A DNA stretch of 64,000 nt from Chytriomyces cf. hyalinus JEL632 (Eukaryota; Chytridiomycota; Chytridiomycetes; Chytridiales; Chytriomycetaceae), in the NCBI GenBank assembly GCA_025435555.1, contig JAIWWG010000087.1:1-64000 (forward strand), in the 5' to 3' direction. Position numbers and translations under genes: made by a program. Of the stretch, positions 10,033 to 24,081 are shown piece after piece (the first letter of the stretch is position 1; each line of letters opens with the position of its first letter). A model generated the notes under the pieces. It was not told the origin of the DNA and ran no database searches. It worked only from the letters and a program-made list of their open reading frames with translations.

Positions 10033-12122
10033 TCAGGCTTGTATGCCGTCATCTGCTTGTTCTGTCGGCGGTAACTCAGCCTGCTCAGCTCGTAAAATAA
10101 CAGCCGGCGAAGGCTCACTGTCAACACCAGCATTCCTTGATGCCTCTGGAAAAGCTGGCGCGGCACTTGGAGATACTTCCACTCCAGATGACACATAAGC
10201 CTTTTGAACTACCGACACTTTGACTCCAGACATAACCTCAGGAATGGAAGAAGCAGGCGCACCAGGTGATACTCCAGTCGACATGTTATTCCGTGAAGAC
10301 CTGGCAGACATTGGCACCGCATCGATTTGAATCTGAGAAGCTCGCACAGGGACATGCGGTGCGTCTAACGCTAAATAACCACCAGGAAGTTCAACAGTAG
10401 AAGCAGCAGCGCTCCTGATACTTTGCTGGTCCAAATCAATTTGCAGATTTACGACGGACCGGTTTTCCATCAAATCTGCGTGAGATTCTCTCCCAATGGA
10501 AGACACGCTGCGTTGGATTTCGCCCATCTTCTTGTCCCATGCGACTGAACGTTTTCTTTCAGAGAATGGAGGGAGCTTGCTGTGGTCGAAGAGGGTGTAC
10601 TTTGTTTCCATTTTCTCGGCTTGGACTGCATCGAGTTTTGAAATGGCTCCGCCTAAGAGATAGGGTGTTTGTGGTGGTTGCGTGAACACCAGATGAGGAA
10701 AACAAATCATAACATAAAACAGCGTACCTTTCCCGTCCTTTTTACGGGGCCTTGCTTGTAGCGGGTTATCTTCGAGCAGCATCTCTTCAAGCTCATGAGT
10801 AGCGTCAAAGTTTGCTTTCTTGTTCTGTTAAAAAGTCAGCCTTCCAGAAATCAAACTCTTCACGAAAAAAAAAAACTCACATCCGGCACAAACGGCGGCT
10901 GCACAGCCAACCTCTCAAACTCCATCCAATCATACCCTTTAAACCAGGCATGATTATAAATCTGCGCGTCGCCGCCAGACTCCTTCGCACCAAGTCGATC
11001 CACGGCAGGCCTCTTGAGCCAACCTTTAATCATGTCCAGTCCCTCCGCGGATATCTTTTTTTCGGCTGTGGCGCTGAATTCGAGTTTGCCTTTTGTGATT
11101 GCGGCTGTGAGTTCTTCGTTTGTCGAACCTCGAAATGGGCGCTGTCGTTTCATGTTACAAGTTTTCAGATGTTTGAAGTCTGTGGAATTTGAAGCAAACC
11201 TTTCCAAGAAGGAGTTCGTAGGTAATAACCCCCATGCTCCACCAGTCAATGGTGTAAGTGTACCCTGAGCGGTCTAATATTTCTGGTGCCATATATGCCA
11301 TACTTCCAGCGACAGCATGAAGCGGCTTTTCCTCTTTCCAGTACGTGGCAATGTTGAAGTCGGTCAAGCATGCGTGGCCCGCTTCATCCAATAAAACTGT
11401 ATACGAGAAAATGGTAAGTGCTCAGGATTCAACCAAACAAAAACTGATACAACGAACGCAACTATTATCCGGCTTCAAATCGCGATGCACGACTTGCTTC
11501 GAATGCAGATACATGAGACCCATCGCGCATTCAGCCATAAAGAATTTGACAACATCCTCCGGCAGTGTCCCCAGCTTGTTCAAATGAAATCGCAGATCCC
11601 CGCCCAGTTTCAAGTCAATCACCATAAACATGTTTTCGTCGTCCTGAAAAGCGTATCGCAAGTTGCTGGGAACAAAGAGTGGGCAGGCAGTGTTAGTTCT
11701 CCTCTTCCTCTCAAAACGGTTTCGAAGAAAAGACAGCGCACCATACAAAAGGACAATGAATCTCTTCCAGCAGTTTCCGCTCCTGAATAATATTATCGAC
11801 AGCTTTCATTTTTATGCACGCCTCCTTGTTGATGTATTTCAACGCATATGTGTTTTTCGTGTTTTTATGTTTCACGACTTTGACTTTGCCGAACGCGCCT
11901 TTGCCGATGGAGCGGAGAAGTTCAAAGTGGTTTAGTTCGACTGATTTTGTTATTGTATATGGTACGGGTAGTTTGTGTTTGGTAGGTTGCAGTTGATGTG
12001 GGTTGAAGCAGGATACACGGCAGGATATAGCAGAGGTGTTAGCTTTAGAGAAGCATGAAATCCAGGTGTATACCTTCGGCTGTGAAGTCAATGACCTCTG
12101 GTATGCAACAGACGCCTCCCAT
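10033..12122 (-). CDS. YANK/STK32-like AGC Ser/Thr kinase, copy 3
   Basis: The start at 12122 gives MGGVCCIPEVIDF, with N-myristoylation (MG) and palmitoylation (CC) signals on a short first exon. The following phase-1 intron is about 130 nt. The kinase domain is complete: GKGAFGKV, YALKYIN, VVHRDLKPDN, TDFNIA, APEIL and DWWSMGV, then a block ending PPFVPD, HELEEMLLEDNP and a tail with YTLFDHSKLPPFSERKRS. That tail motif is close to copy 1 (LFDFRTLPPQTERKRS), so copies 1 and 3 are the closest pair. Introns near 10660-10730, 10830-10880, 11140-11200, 11397-11460, 11665-11745 and 11940-12073. It is divergent from copy 4 across about 675 bp. Confidence 0.85.
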
Positions 12123-12797
12123 AGATGACTGATTGTATTCGAGTTATTCGGTTGGGATTCAAAGTGCGCAAGTATTCGATGGCAGCTGCGCACAGATGAT
12201 CGTCGGGATATATAGTTGTTGGTACTGCGGCTGGAAGCTTTCAAAATTGCTATCGTCTGTTTTTTTTTAAATGAGGGTGATTCTAAAGCTTCCATGGATG
12301 ATTTCGGGTTTTATTAAAGCTTGTTTAGACCGCGTTTTTCATTGAGTAGCATGGATATCTGGTGAATGCATAGTGGGTATGATGAGGTTTCTGGGTGCGA
12401 GTTAGCCACGTTCGATTTTTGTTGGATACATCCAACACGATCGCACCCAGCGAAAGCAGCATTCATCAATGCGAACATGCACACAAATTATTAGGTCCAA
12501 TTGACCCAAAATGAAACTTGGTATAAAACAAAGACGGATGCTGCAGAATTCGCCCATTGTTGACAATCCTAAAATTCTTGGACTGTTATAAAACGGCAGT
12601 GCAAGATTCCGCAGCTCGCTCAAACATCTTCAACGAGCCTTACAACATAACAACTGCGCATATTGCTCCATCAACGTTGGGACCATCGAAAGCTGCGAAA
12701 CTCTCTTGCCACTCTAAATCGAAATCGTAACTCGAAAAGAAACGCGTACTAAACCCCTTCAACACACGCAAAGAGCACTGATTACATCTTGAAAAGA
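12123..12797. promoter_or_regulatory. Shared divergent upstream region of two kinases
   Basis: This stretch separates two head-to-head kinase genes (start codons at 12122 on the minus strand and about 12798 on the plus strand), so it must hold both promoters. No open frame in it resembles a protein. No specific transcription-factor site could be assigned by eye. Confidence 0.5.
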
Positions 12798-14601
<1,804 letters not shown>

Positions 14602-14948
14602 CGCTGCGTTTATTGTTGGGGGTGGTTTTTCCTTTTCTTTTCATTGTAGTTTTTTATTGTTGTTCAGGTATCAGACTCGAGTGATACTCTTCCATACATT
14701 TTTTTCTGCATTTTGATTCGAGTTTTTGATTTCTGCACTTTTGTTTTTTAAGTAGTGGAGCGTATCGCATCGTATAGAAATCTATTCTCCCTCTCTCTGG
14801 ATAACACAAAACGCATCCCTTCTTTTTTAAAACGAACTCCCAACTCGGTCCAAGAAGCTAATATCTTTGCAGAGTATTAGCTACTAGCTACCAGCACTCC
14901 CTGTTCAGATTCTACCCACCCATTACTCACGCTACCAGCTGCCCTCCC

Positions 14949-16553
14949 TCACGTGTCTCCAGCTGTACTAGAACTTTTTAACCCCTCTCTCCTCGAAAGT
15001 CCACTCTCTTTCTTTTTCAATCCTTGCTCCAATTTCCCAACACGATCATACTCAGTCCCAGCCATCCCACTTTTCTTCTCCACTTCCTCCTCCTCCTCCT
15101 CCTCCTCCTCCTCCTCCCCTTCAAAATCATCCCCATCCGCAATCACATACGGCCTCCCTTCACTCTCCGCCCGTTCCCTCTTCAACTGCTCCTTAACAAC
15201 ACTATCATTATACTCAAACAACAACGCAACCCCTCCAACAATCACAACAAACCCCATCACAAGCGTAACACCATGCTGCGTACTATCCACAGTAAACCCG
15301 CGAAACAATACGGCACTGCTCACGAGCGTGCTTGTCGTGAATGTCACGTAGTATACGGGCGTGACGATGGCGGTGCTGAATTTGTTGAGGGCTTTGTTGA
15401 GGAAATGGATTTGGATCATGACGGTGTAGATGATGAAGAGGATGAGGGGGTAGATGGGCCATTCGAGGAACTGGTTGTCTTCTTCCCAGTGGCCGAATGT
15501 GTATGCGATGGAGGATCCGAAGCCTTGTTTTATTGTTTTAGAAAGTTGGTGAGGTGATAGGCGTGACCTTAAATTGGGGCAAGATACCTTGGCAGGAGAG
15601 TACGAGGAAAGATCCCACAAGCGAACATATTGCAATGTACACAAGTGGATTCTTTTCTCCCTCAACCGGCGCAACGTGGTAAACCAGGTAGTAAACCACA
15701 AACCCAACGCAAACAGCGTAAAAGATGAATCCTGCAAAAACCCCCTGTTATACAAATACAAAAAAAAACCGGAAAAAAGAAGTCATTGCTCACCTGGTGA
15801 CCCGACATACCCAAAAAACTCTGGAATCGTGTTACTCGAGTTGGATTCTGGCGCGTGAATGACAATCAAAATGGCGCCAATGATGCATTGGGCGCAGCCA
15901 ATTTTGCCGCTGTAGTTGAGCTGTTCATCCAGGAAAATGGATGAAAGGATTGCGCTGCGTGTTTGGGGGTGTTTGTGCGGCAGACAGTGTCAGCGGTATT
16001 CGTTGTTGTGGGGGAGGGGGATATACCTCACGACTACACTGATTGCACCCAATGGCGTCACCAGAATCGCTGGACTAAACGCGTACGCCACGAAATTAAA
16101 CACCTCACCCAACGCCACTACAACAACAAAAAAATCAAACGATCAGCACTCTTCAACAAAGCACACCCGCAAAAACACTCAACTCAAAATCAACCCAGAC
16201 CACCACATCCGACTATTCAAATACGCGTGCCCATCTCCCAACTCGCCGTGCAAACTCTTTGTATCAATCAAGCCCTTCTTTTTGAAAATGAAGCTGCAGC
16301 CAATGAATAGGCCGGAAAGCATTGCGAGCGTGATTCCGACGGCTTTGTACCAGTGCGGTTCAACCCCGGTTTCTGAGGGTTTGGCGGTTTCCATTTTGGC
16401 GCGCGCGCTTTTTTGTTTTGCTGTGGAGGGCTTTGGTAGGTTGTAGATGTAGCGAGGGCTGTGGAACCAGTCGTTGTTGAGGATGGATAAGGTTGGTGTG
16501 ACGGATTTACGTGCAAGATTTTCGTGAATTAATTTTTTTGAACACAAGGCCAT
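14949..16553 (-). CDS. NIPA-type magnesium transporter
   Basis: Multi-pass membrane protein of the NIPA/DUF803 family, thought to carry Mg2+ and related divalent cations. The first membrane segment reads WYKAVGITLAMLSGLFIGCS, followed by FIFKKKGL, a typical NIPA start. Later blocks are GEVFNFVAYAFSPAILVTPLGA, LNYSGKIGCAQCIIGAILIV and CVGFVVYYLVYH, and the last helices include a segment near VTPVYYVTFTTSTL. Introns near 15533-15592, 15743-15793, about 15953-16028 and about 16118-16180. The cytoplasmic tail has a run of about 11 Glu from a GAG/GAA-type repeat (plus strand 15085-15117). The start at 16553 gives a 50-residue leader; an internal Met just before the first helix is the alternative. 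The 3' end converges with kinase copy 4. Confidence 0.85.
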
Positions 16554-16746
16554 TTCAGTCTGTTAGAAAAAACTCAATGCATACATCCCACACGCGCGCG
16601 CATCAGTGCATCAAAAATACTTGAAATAAAAAACATAAAGAATAGAGGTCAAACACAGAAAAACGAAATCCTTACAACAAAACGACACCCTTTCATAGTT
16701 GGTATATCAATTCAACACAAGCAAAAAAAACAACATTCCATAACCT

Positions 16747-17942
16747 TTACATGAGCCCTTTCCGCGCCCCAGCAACAGCTCGTTGAGCCACAAGCGTCTT
16801 TCCACTCCCCAAATTCCTCGCACCACCTGCACCACCCATCGTCGAACTCAATGGAGGCCTTTTGGCTCCAGGCACCGGCGACGCCACACGCCGTTTTACA
16901 TCAGGCATAGTCCAGCTTGCCGCCTCTTCCGTCTTCTTTTTCGTATTCCCGCCAACCATGACGGCTCCACTCACTGATCCAACGCCAATCGCGAATCCGC
17001 CTGCAACAATCCCAACAGATCCGTCTTTTCGTACATTTCCGGTTGAAGAGTTTTCGTTTCCTTCGTGTTTCCGTTCATACGATCCAATGAGATCTTGATG
17101 GACGGCTTCGACGAGTTCTACAAGTGTTCCGTATAGGCTACGTGGGATTGCAACAGTACTGCTGCCGCCGTTTTTGTTGAAACTCGTTTGTTGCTCGTCC
17201 ATTTCGTCTTCAATTGCGCGATCTTCCTGCTCGATTGCTGAGGAAAGCGCTCGTTTCGAATATGCATGCCGCGCAGTCATCAAGAGTCGCGCTTTTTTGT
17301 ATATCCGTTCGGCGTCAACGACAATTAGTTCGACTGAAGGTTCGGAGGATGTTGATTGTTTCCTTGGGGCGGGGGGTTTGGGTGTTGTTGCTGTGGAACG
17401 AGTGGAAATTGTTGTTGCTGTTCGTTTCATGGGAGTGGGTGTGGATGTACGGCTTGATGGGTTGGATGCTGATCGTGGTGGGGAGACTGTTCCTGAGGCT
17501 CGTTTGGATGATGGGGGGGTTGTGGATGTGCTTAAAGGGCTTGGTTTTCGAGAAGTTGAGGTGGTTGTGGGTGGCGACACTGGTTTCGGGGAGGGTGTTT
17601 GACGAGGGGGTATTGGTTCTGGTTCAGCTGCGGGAGGTGAGATTGTTACTGGAAAACATATGAGCGTCAGCGATTGGTTTTTATATAAATTGGCAGAGAA
17701 TAATTGGATATTACTTGGCTCAGGCTGTGAAATTCGTTTCGGTTCTCTTAGAGTAGGTCCTCGGATGTTGAGTGCACGAGTTCCGTCTTGGATAAGTTGC
17801 GAGATGGTTCCGCAGACTCGATTGAATTGCAGTTCAATTTCTTTTTCGTCGACAGGACTTTGACTTAGATCATCAACAATCGAGTTTGTGAATGGCTGTT
17901 GCGCGGGTTGCTTTTGAATGTTAACAAACTGATTCCTAATTA

Positions 17943-17984
<42 letters not shown>

Positions 17985-18918
17985 ACACGGATGAAAACTC
18001 ACATCGACAAACTGCTTCATCCTCGATCCACCAATCGACCTTGGACTCAACAGCAAACTAGAATCAGTCCCACTTCCAAGCAACTCTTCCGAATATTCCG
18101 AACAATCCGTGTCCAAGGATAAATCATCCGGAACCACATCGGCGCCGTATTTGCGCTTCAGCATGCCAACAAGCCGCCGCATCTGTTCCAAATTGAGAGC
18201 CTGCTCTCTGATCGTGTTTTCCAGCGTCGTGTTGACTGCGAGGAGGGATTCGTTTGCAATTTCCAAGTCCATGATCTGTTGTCAAGGAATTGATAAGCAA
18301 TGTTATTTTTTTTGGAGAAGAGATACTCTATCGAATCTCTGTGTTTCTCGATGCTTACCTTGCGCACAGCCCGGTCATTCACTTGGGCCTTCATTGTCTG
18401 TGGATCCATGTCGTTGTGTGATTGCGTGGGTTTCGATGCGGGAGAGGAAGATGGAGGCGATGAAGACAGATGCGGATGCTGTGAGTTGGATGATTTGCTG
18501 CTGCGTAGATCTTTGAGAGAGATGCGGGCTGAAGGCATGGCGGTGGACTCTGGTTCTGCTGGGTATGTGTCTGCTGGAGGAGTTGGCTGGTTCTTTGCAG
18601 CAAGAGATTTGGGAAGTTTGACCTGGTTGAGTTGTGAGTGTATTGGAGATGGATATGGGTTGGCTTGTGAGTGAGTCTGGTTTTGTCATGGCTGATGTTT
18701 ACGACAGCCCCCAATGTTCGGAGGGCCCATCTGTTTTAAAAACACAAAAGCAGCAGCATACATACCCTTATCCGCTGCGGCTGCACGCCCTGGACTGATG
18801 CGGGTCCTGTGACTGGGATTCCAGAGCCTGGGTCATAGTAAGCGGTGTTTGACAGGCCGACTTGGGTGGTCAAGGTCCCGATGCCCGAGCCGGCCATGCT
18901 GGCAAAGTACGACTGCAT
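16747..18918 (-). CDS. Coiled-coil, Ser/Pro-rich protein, unrecognised
   Basis: A multi-exon gene reconstructed from conserved-looking coding blocks. Exon 1 begins MQSYFASMAGSGIGTLTTQV and ends near 18763. A phase-0 intron then leads to a Gln/Pro-rich exon containing ARISLKDLRSSK. Next comes a heptad-like segment (DLEIANESLLAVNTTLE, then REQALNLEQMRRLVGMLKRK), predicted coiled coil, followed by an acidic Ser-rich stretch. The last part has a Ser/Thr/Pro-rich linker and a helical block around VDAERIYKKARLLMTARHAYSKRA. It ends ARKGLM-stop. I recognise no family; the architecture suggests a scaffold or cytoskeleton-associated protein, which is inference. An intron near 17940-18003 contains a 41-nt homopolymer. 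The exact 5' exon joins are tentative. Confidence 0.55.
17942..17982. repeat. About 41-nt poly(A) tract within an intron
   Basis: An uninterrupted A run on the plus strand (T on the coding strand), inside an intron of the coiled-coil gene and just upstream of the exon beginning NQFVNIQ. On the coding strand it sits where the polypyrimidine tract before the acceptor is expected, but it is far longer than needed. Its length is probably unstable. Confidence 0.8.
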
Positions 18919-19424
18919 TTGTGTCTTCGGAGAAGGAAGCAGGCGATACGCTGGCTCCAGAGTGTGTTGAGGGCGAGAGTGATCAGAGGAGACTTGTGTG
19001 CTCAGAAATTGTGTGCGCTCTGAAAAAATTAAGGATTGGGGAAATTATGGTTCGTTGGAAGATGGACATTCGTTATGAGTTACGAATGAGATGCATGATG
19101 CTACTGAGCATCCTCGTCTGTGCGTAGGCACTTGCTGGTACCTTACCTACCAGTTATACATGCTACCTCTGAAGCGTCTGTCTCTGCCTGCCACTGCTTC
19201 GCTCTGCCGTCCTCCATTTTCCTTCAAGCGTCAAAGGCAGATATCTCTCGTCATAACGCCATTACCTCTTTCGGGCTGAGGTAATTAAAAGAGTTCAAAT
19301 AGCAAGCCTGCATTACTAAAGTCATTATAAAAGTGGTAAATATTCAACTACACCACCCTGAAGATTTCTCCAACCACTCAGTGAACTCAAAGCAAATGGC
19401 ATTAGCTGATCAAAACAAGCTGCG

Positions 19425-20224
19425 ATGCCCATGAAAAGACTTGCAAGCAACGCACACCGACTCGTATTAACTGCGACTCCGCGACAAGTCACCCTGAGAG
19501 TCACGCTTCCTGCCAATACCCCTTCTGCAGCAAAGGAAGCAACGCTCAATTCCATAAACCTGTCCCTCAATTGCGAAACTCCATCCAAGCCCTCTTCTTT
19601 TCTTGACGACTTGAACAAACCGACGCCTGAAGAACCCTACTTTGCCCACTTCTTGCGCGACAGGGATGCTGTAGCAGTGAAAAAGGATGCCAAGGTTTGC
19701 TTCAATTTGGCGATGCCACTTATGTTATGTACTTATGCCTTCTTTAATGTCGATACCAGGCAGTTGTGCCACAGCAGCAACACGAGCCTTCAAACTCTGC
19801 AACTTCCATCAAACATGTCAACAAACAAGAAGAAAAACCGGCAAACACGCCAACTGCTCCTGCTGCTGTGGAAAGCAATGCAGCCAAAGCGAGTGTCATT
19901 CGCAACGTGAACAACGACACAGAGTACAAATATACAGCCGTAAATCTTGAAAGAAACTTAACTTTCATGCCACAATTCAGTGGTCTCGAGGGTTTCACGG
20001 CGCGTGAAGTGCTTAAACTGTTCAACAGTTCGATTCTTGAGACATTTCCCCACCTTAACAAGGCCATTATCGAATGGTACGATATTGTGGGTCTGCCCAA
20101 AGAGCCTCTACACCCTTGGAAAGGGTATCTTGGGGTACCTGAGTTTGGGCTCCCTGGAAAAATGGCCAAGAGTCTTTCTGGACACGTTGGAAAGCGTTAT
20201 TTGGAATGGATGAACAGGGTTTGA
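19425..20224 (+). CDS. Tandem-family protein, copy 1 (intact, unknown function)
   Basis: Two exons joined by a phase-0 intron (about 19695-19760, donor after GATGCCAAG). Exon 1 encodes MPMKRLASNAHRLVLTATPRQVTLRV, basic and Ser/Thr-rich without acids, and could be a mitochondrial presequence. Exon 2 encodes a low-complexity linker and a conserved C-terminal block of about 75 residues: FTAREVLKLFN, ILETFPHLNKAIIEWYDIVGLPK, and GHVGKRYLEWM near the end. The same plan is repeated three times downstream. I recognise no domain. Copy 1 lacks the acidic linker of copy 3. Confidence 0.6.
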
Positions 20225-20496
20225 GGGGTTATTACTTTGGTTTTTGTTTTTGGGGTTGTGTTGGCTTGAAGCGGTCACGATCAGTGTGTTTTGAAATAAA
20301 GTGCTGTTGGAACATGGGTAATTTCAAGCGTATCATGCTGCAAACCTGCCGTAATGAAGTCATTGCCAAACCTGACAAACTACCTCCTCACGCCTCGCTG
20401 CATTCATGCCTCACACCCTGAATGGAACCACCACCCACGCAGAGAACTCAAAAAAAAAAAAATGTGGCATCGGTTAATCAAAATAAGTTAGCTGCC

Positions 20497-21332
20497 ATGT
20501 CCTCGAAAAGAGTAACGGCACTTGCACAACGACTTGCTTTAACGGCAAGCCAAAGACAAGTCACGCTGCGAGTCACGTTTCCAAGCGAAATTCCGTCCGG
20601 ATCAGCAAAAACTGCTTTCGATTCATTAAAGCCCTCCCTTAATTGCACACCTCCAACCAAGCCATCTTTCCATGAAGACTTGAACAAACCGGCACCGAAA
20701 GAACCCCTCTTGCACAAAAGGACTCTGCAACACTGAAGGGTGGTGTCAAGGTTTGGTTTGGATTTCGCGTTGTGGTTTTTCGTGGACTTAGAGGCTTTTT
20801 CGTCAATGCCAGATAATTGCATCAGAGAATGGGCCATTGCAGTGCGTGTCTCCAATCTTTATTACTCCTTCTCTCGGTCTTTCCTTCAAAAACACAAACA
20901 CGTTTTCCAAACAAGAAGCGCGACCGGCAAGCACACCAGCAACTGCTGAGGACAGCGACGAACTCAAAGTGAGTGTTGTTGAGACTGCTGCAGAGGAGGA
21001 TGATAAATCTGAAAAGTACTACAGCGACAAGGATAAAGAATACCGCAGATATAAGCCTGAATACCTCGAACAGGATTTGAATCGCCTATTGCACCTCGAT
21101 CCGCACGAAAGCTACTCGTCTTATGTGCTTCAGTTCTGTGATTTTAAGAATGTTTCCCGACATCAACAAAGCCATCATCGAATGGTACGACATTGTGCGC
21201 CTGCCCAAAGTGAAAATGGAGCCTTCTGAATGGCATTTTGGGGTTCTTGAGTTTCGGGTTCCAGGAAGGCTGACCAAGAGTCTTGCGAGACACGTTGGAA
21301 CTCGGTATATGGACTGGAGCAACGAGGAGTGA
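20497..21332 (+). pseudogene. Tandem-family copy 2, frameshifted
   Basis: Exon 1 begins MSSKRVTALAQRLALTAS, matching the family, but loses frame near 20705 where the other copies encode EPFFAQF or EPYFAHF, and stops early. The second exon keeps the acidic linker and reads YKPEYLEQDL. It then changes frame again near 21125, before the conserved ILRMFPDINKAIIEWYDIV block and the GTRYMDWSNEE end. With two independent frame breaks, no full-length product is encoded. Confidence 0.65.
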
Positions 21333-21830
21333 GGTTATTGTTTATTTTTTGTTTCTGTTCTTTTTTCTGTTTCAGCTTGATCCTCCATTGCGACCAGTTT
21401 TTGAAGTAAAGTAAAGAGAGACGCGCAGAATCTGTGCCTGTTAAAGAAGGGAAGCATCCTAACGTAACTAGGAAACAAACAGGGTAGGATTGAACTGCCT
21501 GATTGGGCTGTTTGAAGGGCACCAAACTCCCAAATATTTGTGAAATCAGGAATGGACAGTCTGCGAGAAAACCACCAGCAACGCGCTGCTTATCAGTTTC
21601 TCCATCCAAGACACACCTACCAACCGCTTCTCTCTCTATCCACCTTCTACCCACTCTTACAGACCCACGCTTCACTGACATCATGAGTCATTCATGAAGC
21701 ATAATCGTGATTTTATTCTTTAACCACCTGCTCACGCCTCGCCGCATATTTACCTCGCACCCTGAATTTATCTACCCACTCGGGCAACTCAAAACAAATT
21801 GCATTATCTAGTCTTCAAAAATTAACCACC

Positions 21831-22680
21831 ATGTCCTCGAAAAGACTTGTTTGCAGCGCCCACCGACTTGTTTTGACAGCGACTCCGCGCCAAGTCACAT
21901 TGCGAGTCACATTTCCTACCGATGCGCCTGCTGCGACAGCAAAAACCACTCTCGATTCATTTAAGCTCTCTTTCGTTTGCACACCTGCATCCAAGTCGTC
22001 TTTTCTTGAAGATTTGGACAAACCAACGCCGACAGAACCCTTCTTTGCTCAATTCATGCGGGAAAAGGACGGTGCAACTACCAAGGAGGAGGCCAAGGTT
22101 AGTTGCCATTTGGAGTTGTCGCGTTTTCAAGCAGTTGACATGCTTTCCATTCCATTGCCAGTCAACTGTGCCAGAGTCTGGGTCAAAGCAACACGTGCCT
22201 TCAAATTTGACTCCTGGTCTTTCCCTCAAGAACATCAACACCTTTTCCAACCAACAAGTGAAACTGACAAGCACACCAGAAACTACTGTTGACGGCGACG
22301 ACACCAAAGCGGATATTGAAGCTGATGAAGACGAGGACAATCAATGGGATGACGACGGCAACTACTTTGACGAGGGAGAGGGCACATATGACCTTCAAGA
22401 CCTTGAATATGACATGGAAGAGATGTCGACATACAAACCGTACCAAGGCTACTCGCCACGTGAAGTACTTGAAGATCTGAACCCTATAATTCTTGAGACA
22501 TTCCCGCATCTCAACAAAGCCATCAACGAATGGTACGAGGTTGTGGGTGTGCCCAAAGTGTATCTGGACCCTTCGAAAGGCTCGCTTGGAATTCTCGAGT
22601 TCCGGGTTCCGGGCAACTTGGCCAGGAGTTTTGCGAGACACGTTGGAACTCGGTACTTGGAATGGAGAAGCGAGGAATGA
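21831..22680 (+). CDS. Tandem-family protein, copy 3 (intact, unknown function)
   Basis: The best preserved member. Exon 1 is MSSKRLVCSAHRLVLTATPRQV and onward, a phase-0 intron follows (about 22099-22168), then a linker with a strongly acidic run (DIEADEDEDNQWDDDGNYFD) and the conserved C-terminal block: YSPREVLEDLNPIILETFP, LNKAINEWYEVVGVPKVYLD, ILEFRVPGNLARSFARHVG, and TRYLEWRSEE at the end. It shares upstream sequence with copies 2 and 4 (a CTCACGCCT...CACCCTGAAT block about 100 bp before the start), so the promoter was duplicated with the gene. The N-terminus is compatible with a mitochondrial presequence. Function unknown. Confidence 0.65.
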
Positions 22681-23195
22681 GGGGAGTTTGTTTGGTTTTT
22701 GTTTCTTGTTTCTGTTATAGCTCGAAGCGATTGCGACCAGTGTGTTTTGAAATGAAGTAAAAATGACGCGTACAATCTGTATTTGGCAGTAAAGAGAATT
22801 CGAATATCTGTTTCTGAGAAACAAGCAGGGAAGCATCGACAGCATTCTGATTGCATTTGAAGTGCCCCAATCTCCAGAGGTTAAATATTTGTGAAATGAA
22901 GGAAGCATGTACCGACTTATTCTGCGATATTTTCTACCCACCAGTTGCACTCTACCTATCCGTTGCTCCATCTATAACCAACCTACCAGCCATCTCTCTC
23001 TCAATCCACCATCTACCCATACTCTCACAGACCCACGCCTCACTGAAGTGATGAGTCACCTTGAAGCATGAATGTGATCCAAATTCTTTAACCACCTGCT
23101 CACGACTGGCCGTATTCGCACCCCACACCCTGAATAAATTCACCCCACTGAGATAAGTCAATGCAAAACGGGCTAATGACAATAATCTTCCCCCC

Positions 23196-23968
23196 GTGTC
23201 CTCGAAAAGACTTATTTCCAGCGCACACCGCCTCGATTTGACCACAAATCCCCGCCAAGTCAAATTGCGAGTCACGTTTCCAATCGACACACCCTCTAAA
23301 ACAGCAACAACCACTCTCGATTCTTTAAAGCTGTCTCTCACTTGTCCATCTTTATCCAAGTCGTCTTTTCTTGAACATTTGGACTTGTTTCGCGACAAGG
23401 ACCCATCCAAAGAGGATGCCAAGGTTTGTTTATATTTGGTGTTATAGAGCTTTCGAGCAGTTCAATGTCATTACCAGGCAACTCCTGGGCCATTGCCGCG
23501 CGTGTCTGCAATCGTTACAACTCCTTCTCTCGGTACTTCCTTCAAAATGCAAATTCGTTTTCCAGCCAACAAGCGCAGCCGACAAACACACCAGTGACTG
23601 CTGCTGAGGCCGATGCAACCAAAGCAACTGTTTAAATTGATGAAGACGACCATGAATGTGACAACAATGACAAATGTGAACTCCAATTTATTGAAGACGA
23701 CTTGAACGAGATGCCAGACTACACTCCGCTACAAGGCTACGCGGCAGGCCAAGTGCTTGAAGACTTCAACCCTTTTATTGTAAAAAAGTTTCCCCATCTC
23801 AGAAAGGCCATCAACGAATGGTACGAGATCCTGCGTGTACCCAAAGTGTATCTAGACCCTGCAAAAAAGTCTGGTGGAATTTTCGAGTTTCGAGTTCCAG
23901 GAAGCCTGACCAAGAGTCTTGCGAAACACGTTGGAATTCGGTACATGGAATGGTTTAATGAGGAATGA
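23196..23968 (+). pseudogene. Tandem-family copy 4, start lost and stop gained
   Basis: It aligns with copy 3 throughout, but the position of its ATG reads GTG (CCCCGTGTCCTCG against CCACCATGTCCTCG). About 11 codons are missing where copy 3 has KPTPTEPFFAQ, the frame slips in exon 2 near 23548, and a TAA lies in the acidic linker at about 23632. The C-terminal block is nevertheless open to FNEE-stop. Four lesions argue for a dead copy, although the C-terminal open frame from the Met near 23711 could still be translated. Confidence 0.65.
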
Positions 23969-24081
23969 GTGTTTTTGTTTGGTCTTGAGTTTGGTTTTGG
24001 TTTTGTGCGATTGCGACCAGCGCGTTTATCTCCAAGTTAAAATAAAAATAAACCGTAAATATTTGTAAATTCAGGGAAAGC

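Noticed and set aside
9379-10200. Possible intact 7TM gene on the minus strand
   Set aside because: Hydrophobic segments occur in three different frames with stops between, and no intron model joins them; listed only as a remnant.
16747-17988. Open frame beginning with a run of Phe codons
   Set aside because: The poly-Phe start is translation of an intron homopolymer; the real exon begins after it.
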